From Spirodela intermedia (Eukaryota > Streptophyta > Magnoliopsida > Alismatales > Araceae), in the NCBI GenBank assembly GCA_902729315.2, contig LR746273.1, positions 3,263,001 to 3,327,000 on the forward strand: DNA of 64,000 bases, in the 5' to 3' direction. How positions within the stretch are numbered: the first letter of the stretch is position 1; each line of letters starts with the position of its first letter. The notes beneath the pieces are model-generated. The model was not told the DNA's origin. It saw nothing but the letters and a program-made list of their open reading frames with translations, and did not search any database. This document shows, piece by piece, positions 36,421 through 50,479 of this stretch. Position numbers and translations under genes: made by a program.

Positions 36421-38063
36421 ATGAATAATAACATGACTTAGTCGTTGTATAGTAAATCATGCAAATTTAAAATTTATAAAACTAGAAAATACAAATTTTT
36501 GGATATTTAGAAGTATTTATGAACAAATATATTAATTATAATTTAATAAAACTTCCAAAAATAGTGATAATTTTCCAGGTCGATCACAAGGATGTAATAT
36601 AATATCTGGTGATTATTTAGAATTTTTCTCAAAGAATATTATTTTTTATGAATTTTATACTAGTAAATGAAAAGGAAATATACTTAAAATTCACGAAAAA
36701 GGGAAATAAGGGTGCGGACGTCAGGATGACGTCAGTACCTAGCGAATGCAAATCAGACGGAAACAGAGTTCCGCCCAGTGATTCTTACATAAGCGATTAT
36801 AGACGATTTAATTGAACAAATTAAGATCTATAAAAGTCAGAAGAATCATAATTAAATGAAGTATACTTTTGGTAAATTAAAATCACACAAATTATCACTA
36901 AATGAAGCGTAAAGTAGGTTGAAAGTAGGAAAACAAAGTTCCAACGTCGCGGTGGCGATGCGTCGGCAATGCATCAGAATCCTGAGTGTTCGGAAGGATC
37001 GTCATATAGTGTCAACGGCTTCGAAGGCTCTCCTTGGACAAGGATGACGTGAGAAATCTCTAGATCTCTTTGCGAAGTCTAGAAATCAATGAAATGGGTT
37101 GTCGAATCATCTCCGGCGGCTGTCACCCAACGGAGCGGAAAAACGGCGACTTTGTAGCTCTTCGACGGCTGTCACCCGACAAAGAGAAGCTGGATGGAGG
37201 TAGGGCGCGTATCAGGGAGCTTCATCCTCAGGTCTGTGCAGCAAGAGGAGGTTCTTCATTGCATCTAATACGCTCTCAGGAGGTGGCGACTCGTCTTCCA
37301 GCGGATCGTTCTCTTTCCGACGACGGCTTGTTTGTCGATCAATCGAAGATGCTTTACTCGATGGATTCACGATCCTTTTATCGTGAATCATTTAGAAATT
37401 TTAGTAACAATGCTCTGCGAATCGTGTTGACGAGATTTTCGTTGATGATCCAACGATTCTAGTTGCTTAATCCTTCACCGGCGATCTGCAAGAAAGTCGC
37501 AATAATCAGATAAAAAAATATGAGTTTTGGCTCTAGGAGGATTCGAACTCGCGCCGGTTGCCCTGCCCTTTCTGGGGAAGGTGACGCGGGTTTAGTCTCA
37601 CATCGGTTGTGCACCGAAGTTTCTGGCGAATATAAAGTAATATTACACTCCCGATCAAGTCCCTTTCTCGCGCATGTATAACCACTCCTTGCCCCACAGT
37701 CAGTTGGTCACTAGTGACGTGGAAGGAGAGTGGCGCACACGTGCCCCCATCGGTTCAAGCCACTCGAGCCCCTGCTCGCGGCTCCTGCCTGACTGTGCTT
37801 CCAACCCACTTGCGGGCCTGGCTGGCTGATGCCCCCCCCCCAATTTTGCTATATTTTTATTTTAATTTCTTTTCTTTCATTTATCTCAAAAGTAAGACTG
37901 TAAAAATCGTATAAAATCACATAATTACCCAAAAATTCACATTAATCAATTGAAAACTACTTTTCACACTTTAACACAAATATAAGTCTATTTATCATGA
38001 GTTAAGGCTAAAACTATATTATTTACTAATTATTAACTCATGATAATGAAGACTTATCAAATA
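36421..38063 (-). repeat. Copy B of the unclassified repeat family
   Basis: The best-preserved copy. Stem-loop at one end: CATGACTTA (36432-36440) with TAAATCATG (36453-36461). At the other end is a perfect 14-bp stem: TTATCATGAGTTAA (37992-38005) with TTAACTCATGATAA (38033-38046). A B-box-like motif sits near 37535-37555 (minus strand GAGTTCGAATCC) and a T-rich run follows it. It also holds the TTTAGTCTCACATCGG-type motif seen in many plant LTRs and a C9-10 run near 37840. AAT flanks both ends of copies A and B, but may be part of the element. Confidence 0.75.
37212..37391 (-). CDS. 59-residue conserved frame of the repeat family, copy B
   Basis: Starts MIHDKRIVNPSSK, continues SSIDRQTSRRRKENDP and ESVLDAMKNLLLLHRPEDEA. 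Intact here, longer in copy A, broken in copy C. Highly charged with a Leu-rich patch and no recognised domain. Conservation between diverged copies suggests it was once translated; whether it still is cannot be told. Confidence 0.4.
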   Translation of the reverse strand: MIHDKRIVNPSSKASSIDRQTSRRRKENDPLEDESPPPESVLDAMKNLLLLHRPEDEAP

Positions 38064-38879
38064 ACAATGCTTAAGTATGTCAAAAGTACCTAAGGACATC
38101 ATATTCTTTTGTAGTTTTGGAACATGGCATCTTTGCAAAGTTCTAATGACACTATCAAACATCTTCTATTTGAATTATATTAATTACTTTGACATTATCA
38201 TGTTGTCATAATCAAATGTCACATTGACAAAATCAGTCCCTATGAAGACATGAAAAATGCAATATGTATCAAAAATTCAATTATTCTCTTAAACAATATT
38301 TCTTGTGTTAGAAGAAGACTAATCTATAAATTTTTATTTCGATTTTAACTTTGAACAATATTTATTGATATCATTTTTAATTGCATTTCATAATATCATC
38401 ATTGGGTTGAACTTTGATCTTGACTTTCCCATTTGACCAAACTTTGTTTTCTTAAACAATATGTTTTATTTGATTTTTATCATCAATGTTAATATTGATA
38501 TTTATGAGATTTATTAAAATGTTTGTGAATTCATTTAGATAATGAACAATGGTCATAACCTCTTCCTAGTTAAATTTGAACCAAAGTTTCACAATAGTAT
38601 ATTCATCTGTAGCCTCTTATAATACATTATCCCTTATGGTTAAAAAAATTGTGATAAGAGCATGCTCTATTTAATTTTATTTCTCTTCCTAATTTTACTT
38701 AATTAATAAAGCTTTATTTCCCTCAAGTGTTCCATTTGATTTTTGTTACACTATTAATGATTGTATCTTCACCTATGTTTAATTTTTTTGATTTTTCTAC
38801 TGAACATGATTATCGATATTGACTTCACTACCATCTAAAAGAAACACAAACCAAGCATAAAATAAAAGTCAAAACATGG

Positions 38880-38893
38880 CTTTGATACTAATT
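38880..38893 (-). other. Degenerate primer-binding site of the copia element
   Basis: On the minus strand the sequence reads TTAGTATCAAAGCC, two changes from the initiator tRNA-Met primer site core TGGTATCAGAGCC. It sits directly after the LTR end. Confidence 0.6.
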
Positions 38894-39485
38894 TATTAGA
38901 GTAAAAGGCCATTAACACCGGCAAAATATTACTTTTATGATCTCCACAATGTGAAGTAAGAAAAGAGTAGAATAATCAATTCACAATAAAGTATCAACAT
39001 AAGGAGTTTTACATGGTTCAAAAGTTGACCTCCTATATTCATGTGTGACAATGAAAATTTCATTAGATGAGAAACATTATATGATGTCTCATTAAGAATC
39101 TAAGAAAAAAATTCCTATTTTGGCCGTCAAAGCACTCACTAACCTAACAAGAGCTTTGTCATTTTGAGCCTCTCTTAAGAACTCTTAAATACGATGCATC
39201 AAGGTGAGAAGAAGAGCCCTCTATTTATATACACCTTTGAGGATTTCAGATCCCCAATGAGCCATTCATAACGTATATTTAAATATCAAAACTGTAGACC
39301 AGTTTTGTAAGAAATGTTCAGCCCAACCGTTAGGCCATTTCTTTTTCCACTCGCATGCTATTGGGCCATTTCTGCCCATTCCGGTTTGCCCATTATGCGC
39401 TGTTTCTATAGGTAAAGTATTGGTCCTCCTTCTCATCCCCATCATTAACCGCAGTTGCCTTAGATTATGAGCCACATTTATAACA
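38894..39485 (-). repeat. 5' LTR of the Ty1/copia element
   Basis: On the minus strand it starts TGTTATAAATGTGG and ends TCTAATA (originally probably TAACA) beside the primer-binding site. About 592 bp. It has diverged strongly from the shorter LTR at 34712-34993, which means an old insertion. Confidence 0.65.
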
Positions 39486-40612
39486 TTAATACCTCACAAA
39501 TTAAAGCAATTATTATGCTCTCCTGAATTCTTTGAAAATTATTTAACACAATTTTTAAAATTTTAATTACTCATCGTAATTTTCATCTTCCTTTAGTATT
39601 ATCTCCACTAATAAAGATGCAGACGCCTTCTCTGTCCAAGTGAGACCCCCCTCTTCTCTCTCTTTCTTCCTCTCTTTTCCAGTTCAAAGAGCAAACGAGG
39701 AGAGAGAAAGGCCCATGGAGAGGTGACATCTGTCCTTTTCTCTCTAATCTCTCTTCATCCTATATTGCAATATCCTCAAAGGGAGAAGGAGAAATGAGAT
39801 TGATCGAAGTAATATAGAGAGACTGTGGGAGAATAGAGAGAGAGAGAGAGAGGCCCAACATAGTCCTTTTCTTTACAATTCCCCCTTCGTTCTCTCTCAT
39901 CATCTTATTTCCACTAAACTTGAGGGAAGAAGAGGCCAACAGCTCCAGGTCATCCCGCAGAAAGGAGAAGAGAGAGAGAGGAATTATTATATGAGGGTAA
40001 TTTACATTTTTTGCGTAAAGATATAAGTTAAATATAACAAATGAAATGGAATAATTAATGAATAAGAATGTATTAACTTTAAAGACATAAAAATCCAATT
40101 ATGAAAAAACAAATTCATAATGATTTAGGCGTTTTGGATAAACCTAAACCCAAAATTCCACCAGAAATTAGTTCAGTTTGATTCCCAATAAATATATGAT
40201 TAAATCCGTAATATAATAAAATATATTTTTTATGAAGAATAAGTATTGAAGTTTATAATAGATTTAAAAATAACAATTTATGGTACTAAACACTTAGAGA
40301 CTCAAATAAATATATGAAATGGTGGCGAGAAATTTGATCGGAATATTGCTCCACGCGGAGAGTATGCTCACAAATAAATTAAATGGGGGATTATTTAAGC
40401 AGAGAAGCTCCTCTTTGTTCGTTCTCCCGCCTCCAGTTCCGAACATCATGTCTTACGGAGTTCTGAAGGCTCGAGCATGCAACGTGTCTCGATTTGATTT
40501 GCCTGTGCAACAGTTTGTGAAATACTGCGACAGGAGAACCAAAACCTCCTGTTCTCGTTTCCCTCAGCTTGCAGAAACCCTAAACCCTAAGGTCGGTCAG
40601 GTCTCGGGGAAG
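39486..40612. other. Tandem-unit remnant, GA-rich tract and PRMT1 5' region
   Basis: 39486 to about 39650 is a unit of the array at 34.1-34.7 kb. 39650 to about 39990 is rich in CT/GA runs (AGAGAGAGAGAGAGAG near 39837). 40000-40400 is AT-rich. 40400-40612 is the probable 5' leader of PRMT1; the frame is open upstream from 40319 with an in-frame ATG at 40448. Confidence 0.5.
40575..40590 (+). promoter_or_regulatory. Double telo-box in the PRMT1 leader
   Basis: AAACCCTAAACCCTAA, two overlapping telo-box units (AAACCCTAA), 23 bases before the chosen start. Telo-boxes are known in promoters and leaders of plant genes for translation and cell growth, and bind Telobox/TRB proteins. Confidence 0.8.
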
Positions 40613-45870
<5,258 letters not shown>

Positions 45871-46764
45871 CCTGTGGCACTTCCTTTTTTTTTTGTCAAG
45901 GTCCTCTCTCTCTCTTTTTCCCTCTATCTACGTATGTTCCTCTGGGTACCTGTCAAAATGTAGGGAGTGGAAGCTGAGTATGCTGCCATAAGTTGGGTAT
46001 TTACCCACATTACTATTCTCATCATTGGTAATTTATTTACACGGAGAGATCTCCCCTCCGAAGACTGGATTTGCTCTCTTCGTCTTGCTTTGATCTTCCG
46101 TACTTACCTGTTTGAATTGCTCACTCTGTTTCTTTCCTCAACAGGCGGTATCAATGCTGGGGAGGCAACATTGGGTTTTATTGCTGCCTCTTGGTTGGAA
46201 GCCACCTGGGTGTGCATGTATCATTTCCTCATCAAAGCAGAAAAACGGTGGAATTTTGTATTTTTTATAAGTATTTAATTTTTGTAGAATCAGAATCCAT
46301 TGTGGCCGCTTTGCACGGTTTCTCATTCAGGTGTGATTCACATGATCCACTTGAATATTGATTATGGCTACCCTGAGTATTTACTGGTCTCCTCTTTCTT
46401 AGAATTCTGGAGGCTTGTGTCACGCTGGGAGGGGTGTGACAACTTGGCACAGCCAAGTTGGCTGCCGTATTTTAGTTTTTTCTTGCTGTCTGGCCCATTT
46501 AATTGGCACATTTAAATACTTGGTTAATTTATTGATGAATTTCTATCATGGATTAAAGTCAGAAAGAATGGTGGTATCTGTAATTTGAATGCTCATCAAA
46601 AGTTTTGGCCAAGACATTTTTGGTGATGCTACTGAATTGAAGCATCTAAGAATTTGAGGCAAAATGCATGGTTTCACATGTTCCATTTCTACATAGGGAG
46701 CATGTTTCCCTTTTATAATTGCTGTAAATGGTTTGATGATTGGTCATAAATGTCATAAACAGAT
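45871..46764. other. PRMT1 3' flank
   Basis: Presumed 3' UTR, with T-rich and CT-rich stretches to about 45920. Frames at 45967-46515 have no recognisable product. Nothing else is seen. Confidence 0.5.
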
Positions 46765-46910
46765 AAATGTCGAAGTAGATTTTTCATAAAGTTGATAAGC
46801 ATTTTTTAAAATTATCAAATATTTTGGTTAGCAACGTTATGAAAAATCTACTTCGACATTTATAATAACCATTTTTTAAAATAATTAAATATTTTGGTTA
46901 GCAACGTTAT
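46765..46910. repeat. Interleaved inverted and direct repeat
   Basis: A perfect 25-bp inverted repeat (AAATGTCGAAGTAGATTTTT..., 46765-46789, with its complement at 46837-46861) surrounds one copy of a 40-bp direct repeat (46801-46840). The second copy (46871-46910, few mismatches) lies outside it. Confidence 0.8.
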
Positions 46911-47748
46911 TGTTATGAAGTTTTTCAACGAAAAATTGCATTGGAAAATGCTAGATCTTCTCCCCGCACAAGAGAAAGGTTACTCATCTTTTTGTCTTAC
47001 ATGAACCCAAGTACACCATCCATATATCATTAACTTGTAGAGGTGCTTGTTCTTATGATTGGTCTAATCTGTAATTTGTCTTAATTATTATTTCTCTTTG
47101 AAGTATTGTGGAAGATTCATGACAATATTTGTTGCTCATTCTTTGTCATGTTAATTTCATTACGAGTATGGAACTCAAGACCTATTAGGGAATTGCAAAC
47201 TCACTTTTTTGTGCATAATTATTCATGCAAATGACACTATGGTAAAAAAATAATCATCAGCTTGAAATGTTTTGAAGCAATTTCTAATCATTTAGTTTTG
47301 ATATGATTAACATGGTGATCAGTATTTTACATGTTTCTATCTTTAAGAGGGGGGGGGTTAGATTATGTAGTCTTCAATGGATAGTATTTTCTTTAAACTA
47401 TTGTTATCTCAATAGTTTTGTGACTTATTCGTACAAATTTTCATGAGTTTTAGATGGTTTATTAAGACTATTTGATTTTAAATTGAACTAAGTTTAACAA
47501 TAAACGAAAATTTATATCTATTTTATACAAAGCGGATTTAGTAAATACTGGAATCACAGGATTTCCTCCGCAAACAAAAAAAATCGTCTTGTCATTTTGA
47601 GGGATGTGAACAATTATTATTTGGTTAAAGTCTCATCATTAGATGTCTTATGAGCAAATAAGGCCTTTATCATCCCATCTAGTCTCAACATGTTACAAAA
47701 GAGTGAAACTAAAGTTATCCAAGATAATAATATATGGAAATAAATAAT
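46911..47748. other. AT-rich intergenic DNA
   Basis: No gene is seen. A G8 run lies near 47350. Confidence 0.5.
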
Positions 47749-48266
47749 TTGGAAGACAAGTGGTGCTCCAATGTCAAAATATAAAAGACAAGTTAGAACA
47801 AAGAGTAGGCAAGTATTCAGTTGTACTACAATGTTGCTTCTACAAGCACCATCTTCTGTAATGTGGAGTAACCATCCAAGGAATTGATGTTGCCATTTTT
47901 TTAATATAGTCTATGGCGATGTATGTTCCCTCTTATACAACCCTCTCAGATTTTAATGCAATCAACAAGCTGCTGGGCAGAAACTCTTATCATTTTCCTT
48001 GTGTGAATGTGATGAAGTCACTCCACAGCTCCAGCAACAGTCCAAGCCCAGCAACTCCCTTTTAGCATAGTTACTATGCATAAGTATGAAGTAGACGATA
48101 TTCAATATGTGGATTCATATGATATCTTGTGTTTAGCGTGGCTTCTATTGTTAGACGACAAGCTAGTCTTCTTGAAGGCCTAGACAACTTCACAACTGAA
48201 CAAGTGAGAGAGAGAGAGAAAAAAGTAAAGCAACTTATTGTAGGATCATTGGTTGACAATAGAGCT
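47749..48266 (-). pseudogene. Duplicated fragment of the papain-like protease gene
   Basis: Matches the nearby protease gene in the same orientation from inside intron 2 through exon 2 and intron 1 to the last ~35 bases of exon 1 (52260-52795). Intron sequence is included, so it is a genomic duplication and not a reverse-transcribed copy. The active-site stretch GSCWAW is kept, but TGA replaces the Gly codon in the VEGLHHI segment, and later codons are also broken. It lacks the signal peptide, most of the propeptide and the His/Asn exons. Confidence 0.85.
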
Positions 48267-48510
48267 AGAAACAAGATCCTTAATTGTAATGACCCAGATC
48301 TAAAAGCAAAAATCTGATGAGCTTCTTGTCCTTCTAGGCCCACCTTGAAGGAAGAGAAGCTAATAGGTGTGAAGACCCCCTCACAGCCAACACTTAATCA
48401 TTTCAGGCCTGATGGACAGATCATGGAAGGTGTGACCCTCCCCTAATGGCATGCCGGCCTTGTCTCAGACATCCTAATGACATGTTGGCCTTGTGTCATC
48501 TATAAAAGAA
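48267..48510 (+). repeat. LTR-like segment with TATA box
   Basis: Contains an imperfect doubled segment (CTAATGGCATGCCGGCCTTG and CTAATGACATGTTGGCCTTG) and a TATAAAAG box at 48501-48508. It leads straight into the tandem array. The LTR reading is inferred from this layout. Confidence 0.45.
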
Positions 48511-49740
48511 GGCCTTCAAACCTCTTTGGAAGCAATGAGTGGAAGAGTTAGCACTTGAATATTGATCATCTCAAATCAATCATTTGTGCCTTTTTTCTCT
48601 TCTCCTATTTTGTTGGAGAGAGGCCTCTTCCTCTAACCATTGACATATTATGTTTCCACCTTTTTCTCTTTTATTTTTTATAATGTGATCTCTTTTACTT
48701 AGGAATATAAAGGTTATTCAGTGAGTTCGCATCGATCAATTCTCTTATTACAATTTTGTGAGGCTCATTCGATCATGGACTCCTATCAATTTAGAATCAG
48801 AGCTCTTTGAGGGCAGTGAGTGGAAGAGTTAGTCTCAGGAGATTGATGATCTTGAATTGATCATCTATGCCTTTGTTCTCTTCCCCTATTTTTTCAATGA
48901 GAGGCCTCTTCATCTAGTCATCAGCACTATGTTCTAAATTTTTTATCCTTTTATTTCATGTCTTATTATTTCTTTTATTGTGGAGTACATAGGTTACTAA
49001 GTGAATCTACATCGACTATTTCTTTTATTAGAGTTCAGTGAGTCTCCCCGGATCTTAGGTTCCCATCAATTTAAAAGAGCTCTTTAAGGACAACGAGTAG
49101 AAGAGTGAATCTTAAGAGTTTAACCATCTCAAATTCATCATATGTTCTACTATTCTTCAGCCCTATTTGGTAGTCCAAAGACCCCTTCCTCTAGTCCGCA
49201 AGACTTTGTTTGCATTTTTCTCCTTTTCTTTCCTATTATATCTTTTACTAAAGAATACGAAAGGGAATTCAATGAGTCTAGATTGATCAATTCTCCAATT
49301 ACAGTTTGGTGAGTCATTTTCAATTGCAAGTTCCCATCAATTTGGAATCATAACTCTTTAGAGACAACAAGTGGAAGAGTTAGTCACAGGAGGTAAATCA
49401 TCTCAAATTGATCATTTGTTTCCCTTTTATCCTCCCTTGTTTTTCAGCCACAAGCCCATTCCTCTTAACTTCCACATTTCATTTTAATTTTTTCTCCTTT
49501 TATTTATCTCTTTTATTGAGGAATGCAAAGATTATTTAGGGAATCTACATTGATCAATTCCCTCATTATAGTTCCATTATTCTTCTTTAGTCGCAAGTTT
49601 CCATCAGTTTTGGAATTAAAGTTCTTTTGGGATAGTTAGTCCTAGGAGATTGACCATCATCAATTGATCATATGTGCTCCTGTTATACTCTCTTATTTGG
49701 CTGCATAGGGGCCTCTTCCTCTTGTCCTTAAGTCTCATGT
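48511..49740 (+). repeat. Degenerate tandem array, about 275-bp unit, LTR/primer-site derived
   Basis: Five units. The anchor GAGTGGAAGAGTTAG (variants) is at 48537, 48818, 49095 and 49369, with a remnant near 49631. Each unit also has AGGCCTCTTCCTCTA-like text, TTTTATTT..TCTTTTA, CGATCAATTCTC, and a CAATTTAGAATCAGAGCTCTTT-like block resembling an initiator tRNA-Met primer-binding site. Confidence 0.75.
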
Positions 49741-49824
49741 TAGAATGTTGGGGGAATACATCACTAAACCAAGTCATGTAAACCTTCAATTACAGCCCAA
49801 TTGCAGCCCATCTCAAAGAAATTG

Positions 49825-49861
<37 letters not shown>

Positions 49862-50479
49862 ATCCCATTGTTAGGTTTGTCTTTTGCCTTCTCTCTCTAT
49901 TGACTCTCTTATCTCAATCTATTGTTGGTATTATTGGTCAATGCCAACAATCTAACATGCTAGTGCAACTTTTCTATATTAAAAACCAAGGTTTTGAATC
50001 AAAATGACTGGAATTAATATGTCATATATTTCTAGGTTTCCATCCATGGATTTTCATGGGCTATGTTAGCAACAAATTTGTAGTCCCAGTTCATCTGAAT
50101 TTTTCTCTATTTCAGAGGTGTAATCAATAATCACACATGCTTCTTTGGTGGCAGCTTCACTAGTTGGAAAGGTGATGGAAATGGTTCCATTTCTGTGCAT
50201 ATTAATGGGTTGTTATGTTATATATGTTATGTATTCTAAGATGTTTATTGAAGACATGCTCAAAATTCCAATAATAATTTAGAAAATATCAAGTCACCCC
50301 CCCTCTCTTGGTTCCTCATGTAAGATCTTCAAAACCAATAGAAGCAAGGTACATAACCACATGTTCATATATGATGAAAAAACTAGGTGGAAAGAGACAT
50401 TCAAGAACATGTTGGGCAGTGTGGAGATAAAAGAGATTATTGTCACATGCCAAAGGTTGTCCTATTTTCTTCAAATAAC
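49741..50479. other. Intergenic DNA with (CT)n microsatellite
   Basis: A pure CT run lies at 49829-49859. The right part is the 3' flank of the protease gene. No gene is seen. Confidence 0.6.

Larger units (their letters stand above)
34994..38893 (-). mobile_element. Decayed Ty1/copia retrotransposon interior (minus strand)
   Basis: The minus strand at about 35700-35100 encodes a broken copia reverse transcriptase: a DLELDQLNVETMFLHNELEE segment, EEIYIH, a KNYICLF-like stretch, WYKRF and the YIDDMLV catalytic motif. Stops and shifts make it inactive. A gag-like region would lie at about 38100-38850 but is too decayed to assign. Copy B of the repeat family (36421-38063) lies inside it. Confidence 0.75.

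Noticed and set aside
37070-37462. 130-codon plus-strand frame in repeat copy B
   Set aside because: The opposite strand carries the frame conserved in the other copies; this one is not conserved.
37530-37570. Possible tRNA gene
   Set aside because: Only the T-arm/B-box-like part is present; no matching acceptor 5' strand, D arm or anticodon arm could be found.
40319-40612. In-frame N-terminal extension of PRMT1
   Set aside because: Not like PRMT1 starts, starts in AT-rich DNA and holds the telo-box; more likely 5' leader.
48511-49740. CRISPR-like array
   Set aside because: Units are ~275 bp and fully degenerate with no short-repeat/spacer pattern, in a plant genome.
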